A DNA stretch of 64,000 nt from Pseudomonadales bacterium (lineage in GTDB: Bacteria > Pseudomonadota > Gammaproteobacteria > Pseudomonadales > Azotimanducaceae), in NCBI GenBank assembly GCA_029251375.1, contig JAQXDL010000045.1:48807-112806 (forward strand), written 5' to 3'. Both the position numbers and the translations under genes were made by a program. How positions within the stretch are numbered: position 1 is the stretch's first letter; the number at the start of each line of letters is the position of its first letter. Of this stretch, positions 17,620-25,933 are shown piece after piece. The notes under the pieces were generated by a model that saw only the letters and a list, made by a program, of their open reading frames with translations, was not told the DNA's origin and did no database searches.

Positions 17620-18744
17620 CTACTTTCGCTTTGTTGGGCGATTTTTAGTGCTACGGGTAAATTTTTTGCGTTCAAGCTTGCGCTCCGATTTCAATTTGGC
17701 GTTGAAACGTGCGTTGAACTCGGCCATTTCTTGGCCAAATTTTTGGTAGCTATCTAATCTTTCAGCATCTAACTGACCGTCTGCAATTGCTCTTTGAAGT
17801 GCACAGCCCGGTTCAGTTTCGTGTTGGCAATCCGTAAATTTACACTGTCCAATATAAGCCTCGACGTCCTCAAAGGTCGCCTTCATGGTGTCCTCATCCG
17901 CCCAGATTTGTATCTCCCGCATACCTGGTGTATCAATGACCAAACCACCATTATCAAGTAAACATAATTCTCGGTGGGTTGTTGTATGCCGACCTTTACT
18001 ATCGGTTTGCCTCACCTCACCGGTTTTGAAGTGATCGAATCCAAGTATGTTATTAATGATTGTTGACTTACCCACTCCCGACGAGCCAAGAACCGCTGCT
18101 GTGCAGCCCGGTTCTATGTAGTTCTTCAGGTTTTCTAGGCCGCGATTGGTTAGTGCGGATACTGGGCAGATCGGCGTGCCACGCGCTATTTCCTCAACTT
18201 CAGAGAGCTTTTTATCTAAATCTGTACAAATGTCAGTCTTGTTTAAAACGATCACAGGCAGAGCGCCACTGTTCCAGGTGAGCACGAGATAACGTTCAAT
18301 TCGAGCAACATTAAAATTCTCATCTAGCCCGGTAACGATGAACACCATGTCGATGTTTGCCGCAACGACTTGTTCATCAAACTTTTCGCCTGCTTCTTTG
18401 CGACTGAATTTGCTGGCTCTATCGAGGGTTTTCTGGATTACCACTTGGCTCTCATCAGAGTCAACGGCCGGTGTGACTAAAACCCAATCGCCTACTGTAG
18501 GCAACTCGGCTTTCGAGGAAATTTCTTTCCTGATACGTCCAGGTAGTATGCCAATGAGCGGACCGTTTTCACTTAGAAGATGGTAGCGGTTCAAGTCTTG
18601 TCGTGAGACTCGAGCAGGTAATAGGTGTTTTTCGGAGTCTAGCTGTTGTTGAAAAAATGGCTTCCAACCCAGACTTTGTAATGTGTATAGGCGTGGTGTT
18701 GTGTCTAGTGATGTGTCTGGAGAGTCGTCGGACGGGTTGTTCAA
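17620..18744 (-). CDS. rsgA: Ribosome small subunit-dependent GTPase A
   Basis: Late 30S maturation GTPase with the circularly permuted G motifs in the expected order: 'VLNKTDI' (G4), then 'GSSGVGKST' (G1, P loop), then 'DTPGMRE' (G3). A C-terminal zinc knuckle lies in 'CKFTDCQHETEPGC', and the N-terminal OB-fold begins around 'PARVSRQDLNRY'. At 374 residues it is somewhat long because of about 20 polar N-terminal residues and a Lys/Arg-rich tail ('KSERKLERKKFTRSTKNRP') that could touch rRNA. It converges with the TonB operon. Confidence 0.93.
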   Translation of the reverse strand: MNNPSDDSPDTSLDTTPRLYTLQSLGWKPFFQQQLDSEKHLLPARVSRQDLNRYHLLSENGPLIGILPGRIRKEISSKAELPTVGDWVLVTPAVDSDESQVVIQKTLDRASKFSRKEAGEKFDEQVVAANIDMVFIVTGLDENFNVARIERYLVLTWNSGALPVIVLNKTDICTDLDKKLSEVEEIARGTPICPVSALTNRGLENLKNYIEPGCTAAVLGSSGVGKSTIINNILGFDHFKTGEVRQTDSKGRHTTTHRELCLLDNGGLVIDTPGMREIQIWADEDTMKATFEDVEAYIGQCKFTDCQHETEPGCALQRAIADGQLDAERLDSYQKFGQEMAEFNARFNAKLKSERKLERKKFTRSTKNRPTKRK

Positions 18745-18831
18745 TGTTCTAATCCTTGAGATAAGGGCGATCGATAGCGTGGTGCGCTGGCGTACCGATG
18801 TATTCGCAAAGAATTCAGGATTGGGGAACGC

Positions 18832-18903
18832 TTATTTATCTGAATAATAACTTAAACGAGCGAAGCGAACGCCGTCGAGTGATAAAGGGGTAATGACTAT
18901 CAT
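18832..18903 (-). CDS. Candidate 23-residue peptide with a strong ribosome binding site
   Basis: On the minus strand an ideal AGGAGG lies six bases before an ATG at 18903. The frame of 23 codons ends in TAA at 18832. The peptide starts MIVITPLSLDG and ends in a Tyr-Tyr pair plus 'SDK'; it has no cysteine and no signal peptide. It sits alone between tctA and rsgA, both also on the minus strand. The AGGAGG spacing is among the best in the window, which argues for real translation. It could be a free small protein, a regulatory leader peptide or a modified-peptide precursor. I do not recognise a family. Confidence 0.5.
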   Translation of the reverse strand: MIVITPLSLDGVRFARLSYYSDK

Positions 18904-19008
18904 GGAGTTCCTCCTGTAGCTGTTCTGTAGGTTTAGTTGTGAGTATGCCTGCTTGAAACAATTGGCATTTTAATTGTGTTTGCTGGTTAAGGTTAGCCTG
19001 TTAGATGG

Positions 19009-20532
19009 TTACAGTCTAGAGACGTTGCGTTTGTCATTCAGAACGCTCAGTACCGATTTTACAATTTTTCGTAGCAATGGTGACAACAACGCAATGACTG
19101 TCAGTATAAGTAGACATAACGTCGTCGGCCGCTCCCATAAAAAAGAGGCATCGCCGTCTGATAGGGTGATGGCGCGTCGCAGGTTATCTTCTAACATACC
19201 GCCAAGAATGAAGCCGAGCAATACGGGCGCCATCGGAAATGTCAGCAATCTTAGAATGACCGCGCAAACAGCGATGTACAGCATTAGCTGCAAGTCGAAT
19301 GGGTTAAAAGAAACAAGGTAAACCCCAGTAAGTGAAAAGAAGCCGATTAGGGGAATCAGAAACGTACGCGGGATCGTTAACAGCTTTGCGATGTAAGGTA
19401 TCAACGGCAAATTCAGAAACAGCAAAATCATGTTTCCGAAATACATTGAAACTATCACAGACCAAAATATTTCAGGTTGATCAATGTAAAGACGTGGACC
19501 CGGTTGAATGCCATAGGCGATAAGTGAGCCGAGTAGTATGGCTGTCGTGCCAGAACCGGGAATGCCGAGGGTGAGAAGGGGAACAAATGATCCTGTGCAG
19601 GCGGCGTTGTTGGCTGACTCAGGGGCCGCTAAACCCTTCAGACTACCTTTACCAAACTTAGCTTTGTCCGCTGAACTGGCGATGCCTCTTTCCATGCCGT
19701 AGGCCAGAAAAGAAGCTATCGTCGCGCCGGCACCAGGTAGAACGCCGACCAGAAAGCCGAGTACGGAAGATCGACCAACAACTGGCGCTATTTCTTTGAC
19801 TTCCTCTCGATCTAAACCAAGATTGGTTGTTGGTAGGCGACTGTGGGCGTCATCGTTTGGTTTAAGCACCATCATGAATGCCTCTGCTAAGGCGAAGGTG
19901 CCCATAGCGAGTAGTAAAAAGCTGATTCCATCAATGAGGTCCATTCTGCCGAATGTAAAGCGTTGGACGCCCGCTGTGAGGTCGGTACCGACGGTTGCAA
20001 GCATCAAACCTAGAATCGTCATCAGTAATGCTTTGAGGTGTTCGCCCTCAGCAGCGAAGGCTGACACTAAACTTAAGCCTAGTACCATCAGCATGAAGTA
20101 ATCAGCGGACCGAAAGCCTAGTGACAATTCAGCGAGAAATGGTGCAAGCAGAACGAGGAAGACAGCCGCCAGGGTGCCACCGGCAAATGATGCATAGGCT
20201 GCAATGGTTAAGGCTTTACCTGCTTTGCCCTGTTTAGCCATAGGATACCCGTCGAACGCCGTTGCAACCGTGCCTGCAACTCCGGGGGCATTGATCAATA
20301 TCGACGAGGTTGATCCTCCGAAAATTGCGCCATAGTAGACGCCTGCTAGTAGTATCATGCCGCTCGCCGGGTCTAGTGCATAGGTAATAGGTATCATCAA
20401 GGCTATCGCTGAGATGGGGCCTAAACCAGGCAGCATGCCAATCAACGTGCCGGCTAAGCAGCCTGCGAAAACCAACAACAGGTTTTGTATTGTCAGGACA
20501 GTAGACAAACCAACAATAATGCCCTCAAACAT
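19009..20532 (-). CDS. tctA: Tripartite tricarboxylate transporter, large permease subunit TctA
   Basis: 507 residues with about 11-12 membrane segments. TctA hallmarks are 'GTLIGMLPGLGPISAIALMIPITY' near 30-50, 'YYGAIFGGSTSSILINAPG' near 66-84 and 'GVLPGAGATIASFLAYGMER' near 260, followed by 'LTLGIPGSGTTAILLG' near 320. It forms the inner-membrane pore of a solute-binding-protein-dependent secondary transporter for carboxylates. Its start overlaps the 3' end of tctB by 8 bp, so the pair is coupled. The substrate is unknown. Confidence 0.93.
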   Translation of the reverse strand: MFEGIIVGLSTVLTIQNLLLVFAGCLAGTLIGMLPGLGPISAIALMIPITYALDPASGMILLAGVYYGAIFGGSTSSILINAPGVAGTVATAFDGYPMAKQGKAGKALTIAAYASFAGGTLAAVFLVLLAPFLAELSLGFRSADYFMLMVLGLSLVSAFAAEGEHLKALLMTILGLMLATVGTDLTAGVQRFTFGRMDLIDGISFLLLAMGTFALAEAFMMVLKPNDDAHSRLPTTNLGLDREEVKEIAPVVGRSSVLGFLVGVLPGAGATIASFLAYGMERGIASSADKAKFGKGSLKGLAAPESANNAACTGSFVPLLTLGIPGSGTTAILLGSLIAYGIQPGPRLYIDQPEIFWSVIVSMYFGNMILLFLNLPLIPYIAKLLTIPRTFLIPLIGFFSLTGVYLVSFNPFDLQLMLYIAVCAVILRLLTFPMAPVLLGFILGGMLEDNLRRAITLSDGDASFLWERPTTLCLLILTVIALLSPLLRKIVKSVLSVLNDKRNVSRL

Positions 20533-21016
20533 CTAACCAGCCCATCCACAGATCCCCGGGGGCGAGGTAAATGCCAAGCCAACCAATCATCAGTGCAAAA
20601 GCGCTGACGATGCTGACAGATAAAACAACCATCAGCAGCCACCGACGCTCGCCTAGAATCGCTGAAGAGCAAAATAGAAAAAGGCTAGAGCAGAAAATGA
20701 AGCCAAGATATTCTAGTGATAGACCGTACAGGGCGATAATCAAGGCGAAGCCCATGGTGGGAAGCCAGCTGAGTTGCTTGAGTTCTCGCCATTGCTGATG
20801 GACATTCGTGGTTGTGGGGTGAGTCGGTACAAGAATTAGAGCGATCGCCACGAAAATACCACTGATACCGATTAGATAAGGCATCGATCGCGCGTTGAAG
20901 ACTTCGCCTTCGCTCCAGAAGTCCAAGGGGATCTGATGGCCAAAATAGAGATAGCAGCAGGAGAGGCATAGAAATAGCACTCCAATTACCCTTGAATATG
21001 TAATATAAACAGTCAT
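20525..21016 (-). CDS. tctB: Tripartite tricarboxylate transporter, small permease subunit TctB
   Basis: 163 residues with four predicted membrane helices (about 8-26, 45-62, 90-125 and 130-155), the TctB layout. This subunit assembles with TctA in the inner membrane. As usual, its sequence is poorly conserved and the assignment rests mainly on size, topology and position between tctC and tctA. It overlaps tctA by 8 bp and follows tctC after 21 bp. Confidence 0.85.
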   Translation of the reverse strand: MTVYITYSRVIGVLFLCLSCCYLYFGHQIPLDFWSEGEVFNARSMPYLIGISGIFVAIALILVPTHPTTTNVHQQWRELKQLSWLPTMGFALIIALYGLSLEYLGFIFCSSLFLFCSSAILGERRWLLMVVLSVSIVSAFALMIGWLGIYLAPGDLWMGWLDV

Positions 21017-21037
21017 TTATAGCTCATATTTAATTTA

Positions 21038-22015
21038 TTATCTCAGGAATCCAAGCTGACGCATCAGCACAGAAATTTCCGCTTCTTGCTGTTCCAGGAA
21101 GCTGTAAAACTCAGGCCCTTCATGATGCAACAAGGTCCAGCCATTTCGCTTTCGCACTTCTTCAAAAGCCTCGGTATTGAGAGCTTCTGAGACCGTCAAC
21201 ATCATATTTTCATAGGTTTCGTTGCTTAGACCTGGCGCCGCGAAAAAACCACGCCAATTAGCGAACTCAAGATCGTAACCCTGTTCAATCAAGGTCGGTA
21301 TCTGTGGTGCATCTTTAAGTCTTTGCGGTGCAGTTACAGCAATGATGCGTGCTTCTCCGGCCCGCGCCATATCAAGTGCTTCACTTAATCCTGTCGAAAG
21401 GATTTGGCTTTCACCGGTTAGAATGCCTGCCATCGCTTTGCCGCCACCGTCATAAGGCACATAGATCAGTTTGCGGGGACTGCCACCGGCGAGTTCAAGC
21501 GCTCTAGCGAGTATGAAATGATCGGTACTGCCTTTGACTGAGCCGCCCGCAGCTTTAAGGTTTCGCGGGTCATCTAAAAAGATCGCTGCAGCGTCCGCAA
21601 AGGTCTGAATGGGCGAGTCCTTAGCAACAACGAAGCAGCTATAGTCTGCAATGACCGATGCGATGGGTTGCAGGTCACGAAATGACTGCGGGAATATCCC
21701 CTGCAGAGATCGAACCACCATGGGCGTTGAGTTAATGAGTAGGGTATTTTGTTGGCGAGGTGCCGTTTCGATCAATTTTGCTATTGCGCGACCACCGCCA
21801 CCGCCGGTTAGGTTCTCGAAGGAGACTTGAGAGACTGTTTCTGACTTTCTCATTGCTTCACCCATGCCCCTCGCGGTGCCATCCCAACCGCCTCCAGGAC
21901 CAGCCGGGATGAGAAAGTGGATCTTATCAAGTCTTTCGGCAGATTGAATGTCGGCGGAAAATAGGGCGATGAGTGCGAACAAGCTCGGTATCAAGGTTAA
22001 AGCTATTGGTTTCAT
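21038..22015 (-). CDS. tctC: Tripartite tricarboxylate transporter substrate-binding protein (TctC/Bug)
   Basis: 325-residue periplasmic binding protein with a signal peptide (about 1-26). Bug-family features are 'IHFLIPAGPGGGWDGTARGMGEAM' near 32-55, 'VSFENLTGGGGGRAIAKL' near 63-80, 'KAAGGSVKGSTDHFI' near 155, and 'FANWRGFFAAPGLSNE' near 252. The aspartate in the GGGWD segment lies where Bug proteins contact carboxylate ligands. The neighbouring SMP-30 lactonase gene hints at a sugar-acid or hydroxyacid substrate, but that is inference. Confidence 0.92.
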   Translation of the reverse strand: MKPIALTLIPSLFALIALFSADIQSAERLDKIHFLIPAGPGGGWDGTARGMGEAMRKSETVSQVSFENLTGGGGGRAIAKLIETAPRQQNTLLINSTPMVVRSLQGIFPQSFRDLQPIASVIADYSCFVVAKDSPIQTFADAAAIFLDDPRNLKAAGGSVKGSTDHFILARALELAGGSPRKLIYVPYDGGGKAMAGILTGESQILSTGLSEALDMARAGEARIIAVTAPQRLKDAPQIPTLIEQGYDLEFANWRGFFAAPGLSNETYENMMLTVSEALNTEAFEEVRKRNGWTLLHHEGPEFYSFLEQQEAEISVLMRQLGFLR

Positions 22016-22030
22016 AGAGTCTCTAGCGCA

Positions 22031-22933
22031 TCACTTGTTAAGGAAGTTGAGGGGCAACCCAGCGGTTGGCCAGGGCACTGACACGAGTTTACCGGTGGTA
22101 GACAAGGTAATATAAGCGGTCTGCAGGTTCTCACCACCAAAACAAATGTTTGTTGTCAGTAGATCAGGCATAGGAATCAGCTCAGCGAGTTTACCGTCTT
22201 CGGAGTGCACAGTAATACCGCCGGTAATGAGGGTTGCAACGCAAACATTACCATCAGCATCAACGGCCAATGAATCAAACATATGATAGTCGGGTAGCTG
22301 CGCCATCATATTGCGTGCACCTGTGATCTCGCCTGGCGCCTTGAGATCAAAACTCCACAACCGTCCCGTTGGAGTTTCAGCAACATAGAGCTTGTCCTCT
22401 TTCGGAGACAATCCGATACCGTTCGGGGCCTCTAAAGGAAAGATCACTTCCTTGATCGAGCTACCGTCAGGCAGCGCGTAATAGACCCCAGTCCTGTCTT
22501 TTTCTCGAGGCCGGTTTTTACCGTGATCAGTGAACCACATACCACCGGCCGCATCGAACACGAGGTCGTTGGGTCCTCGTAGGGGCTTATCATCACAGTG
22601 CGTGTAAATGACTTCGACCTCGCCTGTGTCAAGGTCTACCGCCTCGATTCGTCCACCTGAGTAATCTGCAGGTTGATCACCCGGCAGTAAAAGTCCGTTT
22701 CTATCGTGCCACTCGAAGCCACCGTTATTGCAGAGATAACACCGACCATCGGGACCAATAGCCGCGCCATTAGGACCGCCGCCGATTTGCGCGACAATCT
22801 CGACCGTTCCATCGGCACACACCCGCGTTAAGCTGCCGCGCTTAATTTCTACCAGCAGCACACTGCCGTCCGGCATCGCGATAGGCCCTTCGGGAAATGC
22901 CAAGCCTGTGGCAAGCTCTTTTAGATTGTCCAT
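22031..22933 (-). CDS. SMP-30/gluconolactonase/LRE family protein
   Basis: A 300-residue six-bladed beta-propeller enzyme. Family motifs are 'LAFPEGPIAMPDGSVLLVEI' near 10-30 (the Glu is a metal ligand), 'RGPNDLVFDAAGGMWFTDHG' near 120-140 (Asn and Asp ligands), 'EAPNGIGLSPKEDKLYVAET' near 168-187 and 'FDSLAVDADGNVCVA' near 220. Members hydrolyse sugar lactones or similar esters. It is the first gene of the operon that continues into tctC, tctB and tctA (15-bp gap), which suggests that the hydrolysis product or precursor is the transported acid. Confidence 0.88.
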   Translation of the reverse strand: MDNLKELATGLAFPEGPIAMPDGSVLLVEIKRGSLTRVCADGTVEIVAQIGGGPNGAAIGPDGRCYLCNNGGFEWHDRNGLLLPGDQPADYSGGRIEAVDLDTGEVEVIYTHCDDKPLRGPNDLVFDAAGGMWFTDHGKNRPREKDRTGVYYALPDGSSIKEVIFPLEAPNGIGLSPKEDKLYVAETPTGRLWSFDLKAPGEITGARNMMAQLPDYHMFDSLAVDADGNVCVATLITGGITVHSEDGKLAELIPMPDLLTTNICFGGENLQTAYITLSTTGKLVSVPWPTAGLPLNFLNK

Positions 22934-23006
22934 GTACTTTCTCTAGCAAATGTAATCGGAGTACTATAAATGGGTCACTACATCATGGAAAGGCACTTAG
23001 AAGTCT

Positions 23007-23795
23007 ATGAGAAAGATAAAACTGCACCCTTTGAATAAGGACTTCAATTGGACCGATCGAGTCGGTCCTTTTAAACAAATCTCGGAAGCTCAAGCGGACA
23101 GCTGGAATGCGGATGGATACTTTCTTTACAAAAATGCGTTTGATCAGGGTTTACTCGATAAACTGATTGAAACATTTGATCGAATCGACGAGCAAACTGA
23201 AGCGTTTTTGGAAACCAGTGGCGGTCAGTTTGGCATTTCGCGCGCCAATCAGCTCACATTTACGAAACATATCGTTGAGAGATCGGCATTAGCAAAGGCA
23301 TTTACGCTCGAGGCGACGTTTGCAGGTTTGTGTTCAGACCTATTAGACGATAACGCCAGATTATATTGGGACCAGATTGTCTATAAAAAACCTGGTAATC
23401 CAGAGGAGTTTCCTTGGCACCAAGACAACGGTTATAGCTTCGTCACACCACAAAATTATTTAACCTGCTGGGTCGCGCTGACAGACGCAACGATCGATAA
23501 CGGTTGCCCCTGGGTCATGCCCGCCGTTCATAAGCAGGGTACCTTAAAGCATTGGCTGACGGATTTAGGCTTTCAGTGCTTGGATGATAGTGAAGGGGCG
23601 GTTGCTGTCGAGGCCAAAGCAGGCGATATCGTTGTATTTTCATCATTAACGCCGCACAGGACCGGTCCTAATCTGACTGACGATACCCGCAAAGCTTATA
23701 TTTGCCAGTATGGTTATGATGAGGCGCAAGTTATTTCTCGCGAAGGTGAGCACATCAAGCAGACCAACCCCGACCGACAATATCGGATCCGTTAG
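23007..23795 (+). CDS. Phytanoyl-CoA dioxygenase (PhyH) family protein
   Basis: 262 residues with the Fe(II)/2-oxoglutarate dioxygenase facial triad: H138 and D140 in 'FPWHQDNGY', and H217 in 'TPHRTGPN', whose following Arg can bind 2-oxoglutarate. 'WVALTDATIDNGCPWVMPAVHK' (about 155-176) and 'KAGDIVVFSSLTPH' are standard PhyH strings. The substrate is unknown. The gene is divergent from the SMP-30/tctCBA operon across a 73-bp spacer, a layout often seen for catabolic loci with shared regulation. Confidence 0.9.
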   Translation: MRKIKLHPLNKDFNWTDRVGPFKQISEAQADSWNADGYFLYKNAFDQGLLDKLIETFDRIDEQTEAFLETSGGQFGISRANQLTFTKHIVERSALAKAFTLEATFAGLCSDLLDDNARLYWDQIVYKKPGNPEEFPWHQDNGYSFVTPQNYLTCWVALTDATIDNGCPWVMPAVHKQGTLKHWLTDLGFQCLDDSEGAVAVEAKAGDIVVFSSLTPHRTGPNLTDDTRKAYICQYGYDEAQVISREGEHIKQTNPDRQYRIR

Positions 23796-23930
23796 TGGGT
23801 CAGCGCTATAAGACTCTCTGTTTGAGCAATGTGCATATTTAATGCTTCATAGGGCTCTAATCGAATGTTCTGGGATCCAGGCTGCTATGATGCTTTCATG
23901 CTCTGATGTTGTCGTGTTTGATCCGCACCG

Positions 23931-23958
23931 GATTCGATAGGGTTATGCCAATCGAATC
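23931..23958. repeat. Hairpin in the spacer before the 35-aa basic protein gene
   Basis: GATTCGAT (23931-23938) and ATCGAATC (23951-23958) are perfect inverted repeats around a 12-base loop. No T run follows. A TTGGAGGA site (23963-23970) comes next and is followed by ATG-AAG-TAA at 23978-23986, a start codon almost directly followed by a stop. The element may be a structured leader of the gene at 24039. Confidence 0.5.
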
Positions 23959-24038
23959 TTATTGGAGGACGTCGCTAATGAAGTAAACAACACCTATTAG
24001 CAATTCAACTAGAATTTTATTACCAAAGGAGAAGTGTT

Positions 24039-24146
24039 GTGGCGAAAGGCAAAGACAAACAAAAGGTTAACGATAGTTCGAAAGCGCAAAAAACGTTGAA
24101 AGAAAAGCGAAAGGAAAAGAAGCTTAAGAAAGCAAGCCGTACCTAG
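24039..24146 (+). CDS. 35-residue Lys-rich small protein
   Basis: GTG start at 24039, seven bases after a near-perfect AAAGGAG (24025-24031), with a TAG stop at 24144. The product begins MAKGKDKQK. It has 13 lysines and 2 arginines in 35 residues, no aromatic or cysteine residues, and an alternating Lys/Glu helix in the second half ('LKEKRKEKKLKK'). This composition suits a nucleic-acid- or ribosome-associated protein and resembles short basic proteins annotated as hypothetical in other proteobacteria. A terminator hairpin begins 25 bp downstream, which completes a self-contained unit. Confidence 0.65.
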   Translation: MAKGKDKQKVNDSSKAQKTLKEKRKEKKLKKASRT

Positions 24147-24171
24147 ACGGGCACACTTTCATGGAAAATTG

Positions 24172-24202
24172 CCACTAGGGGCGCCGACAACGCCTCTAGT
24201 GG
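24172..24202. terminator. Hairpin between the small basic protein gene and serC
   Basis: CCACTAGGGGCG (24172-24183) and CGCCTCTAGTGG (24191-24202) form a 12-bp stem with one wobble pair and a 7-base loop. The minus-strand continuation has a short T run (CAATTTTCC), suiting termination of serC. The plus-strand side is less T-rich. It lies between converging genes and probably serves both. Confidence 0.65.
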
Positions 24203-24219
24203 TTCTAATCAAACTGAAA

Positions 24220-25371
24220 TTATTTTGCTTTGACTTCTGCGTAGGCCCAATCGAGCCAAGGCATTAGTGCGGCAATATCAGCGGACTCAACCGTGCCGCC
24301 ACCCCAGATTCGCAACCCTGCTGGTGCATCGCGGTACCCAGCAATATCAAAAGCAACGGATTGGTCGGCAAGTAACTTGGTCATAACCTTAATCGTTTTG
24401 CTCTGGTCCTCAGGCGCTTGCTCATTAAACCATGCGTCGGTAATTTTGAGGCAAATCGACGTTGATGAACGGGTATCTTCTCGTTCGGAAAGAAAATCAG
24501 CCCAAGGGGTATTTTTGACCCAATCTTCTACGACCATAAGGTTCGCCTGGCTTCGAGCGATTAGCGCATCAAGTCCACCGATTTGTTGAGCCCAGCCGAG
24601 TGCATCCAATTGATCTTCGACAGCAATCATCGATGGCGTATTGATCGTCGCGCCGGCAAATATATCTGCGATGAGTTTGTTGTTCTTGGTCAATCGAAAG
24701 ATTTTTGGAAGGGGCCATGATGGTGTGTAGGACTCCAGCCGAGCAACAGCTCGCGGTGACAAAGCGATCATGCCGTGTGCCGCTTCACCACCGAGTACCT
24801 TTTGCCAAGACCAGGTGACAACATCCATCTTGCTCCAATCCATTTCCATTGCAAAAGCGGCAGAGGTCGCGTCACAAAACGTTAGTCCCTGACGATCTGC
24901 TGCAATCCAGCTTGTATCGGGCACTTTTACGCCGGAGGTTGTGCCATTGTAGGTGAAAAGCACATCGCGATTGCAGTCAACCTGAGATAGGTCAGGCAGG
25001 GCGCCGTAATCAGCTGAGATGTCTCTGACATCTGCTAGTTTGAGTTGTTTAGTCACATCAGTGCGCCAGCCTTGGCCAAAGCTTTCCCAGGACAAAACAT
25101 CGACACCGCGTTCGCCCAACATTGTCCACATAGCCATCTCATATGCGCCTGTATCGGACGCAGGGACGATACCTACTTGAAAACCTTCAGGGATGCCTAA
25201 AATATCTTTACTTTGCTCAATGACGCTGCGAAGTTTTGCCTTTTCATCAGTTGCTCTGTGAGAGCGACCCAAGCTGGTCGTCGATAGGGATGCAATATTC
25301 CATCCGGGACGTTTAGACGTGGGACCGGAAGAAAATCGTGGATTCAGCGGTTTTACTGTTGGCATGGTCAT
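24220..25371 (-). CDS. serC: Phosphoserine transaminase, Methanosarcina/alphaproteobacterial type
   Basis: PLP-dependent conversion of 3-phosphohydroxypyruvate and glutamate to phosphoserine. The 383 residues begin '[21 protein letters not shown]', typical of the second SerC subfamily (TIGR01365-like) rather than the E. coli form. '[13 protein letters not shown]' binds substrate phosphate, '[12 protein letters not shown]' lies near 142, '[15 protein letters not shown]' holds the cofactor Asp, and '[14 protein letters not shown]' holds the Schiff-base Lys. The start ATG has AAAGGA upstream. No serA or serB is adjacent. ThrH, elsewhere in the window, could supply phosphoserine phosphatase activity. 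Confidence 0.9.
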   Translation of the reverse strand: MTMPTVKPLNPRFSSGPTSKRPGWNIASLSTTSLGRSHRATDEKAKLRSVIEQSKDILGIPEGFQVGIVPASDTGAYEMAMWTMLGERGVDVLSWESFGQGWRTDVTKQLKLADVRDISADYGALPDLSQVDCNRDVLFTYNGTTSGVKVPDTSWIAADRQGLTFCDATSAAFAMEMDWSKMDVVTWSWQKVLGGEAAHGMIALSPRAVARLESYTPSWPLPKIFRLTKNNKLIADIFAGATINTPSMIAVEDQLDALGWAQQIGGLDALIARSQANLMVVEDWVKNTPWADFLSEREDTRSSTSICLKITDAWFNEQAPEDQSKTIKVMTKLLADQSVAFDIAGYRDAPAGLRIWGGGTVESADIAALMPWLDWAYAEVKAK

Positions 25372-25591
25372 TAAGTTATTTCCTTTCAGACGAACGTTGT
25401 ATTCGGCAATAAATCAAAGGCGCGTACAATATCCTAAGCGGCGTTTAGGTACCAAGGAAATTCATTCATCCAAGCTATCGATTAGATTCATAGGCTCGCG
25501 TCCGCCGCAAAATCGCCGTACTATTCCTGCTTGTCATGTTTAGTTCCTGTTTAGTTTGCAGATAAACCTTTGCTAGTGAGCACTGTTTGAA

Positions 25592-25933
25592 ATGGCCCAG
25601 AACCCGGACACGCCAAAAATCAGGCTTGACCACATTAATATGCCCGCAAGAAAACCCGCTTGGCTTGCTGAATGGTACGCTGAACAGTTCGGCTTTCAGG
25701 CAAAAGACGGTTTTGTGATAGGCGAGGGTGCATTGTTGGTTTTCGAGACCGGAGAGCTCTTGGACTATAGAGGCGGCACCCATTTTGGCTTCCGTTGTGA
25801 TTCGCGGCAGCAGGTGCGCGCTTGGGCGATAAAGTTCGATGCGAACCTTGAAGAAGACGCAAACTACAGTGGCTTTAGAACAAAGGATCCAGAAGGAAAT
25901 TTCTTCGAAATGTATTGGGAAGAGGCGGATTGA
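25592..25933 (+). CDS. VOC family protein (glyoxalase/bleomycin-resistance fold)
   Basis: 113 residues with a single vicinal-oxygen-chelate module pattern: 'RLDHINMPARKPAWLAEWYAEQFGF' at the N terminus and 'GFRTKDPEGNFFEMYWEE' at the C terminus. The metal-ligand candidates are the His in 'LDHINM', the His in 'GGTHFGF' and the C-terminal Glu in 'FFEMYW'. The substrate is unknown. Its TGA overlaps the likely TTG start of the following transporter gene, so the two are coupled. An overlapping minus-strand frame is a shadow. Confidence 0.8.
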   Translation: MAQNPDTPKIRLDHINMPARKPAWLAEWYAEQFGFQAKDGFVIGEGALLVFETGELLDYRGGTHFGFRCDSRQQVRAWAIKFDANLEEDANYSGFRTKDPEGNFFEMYWEEAD

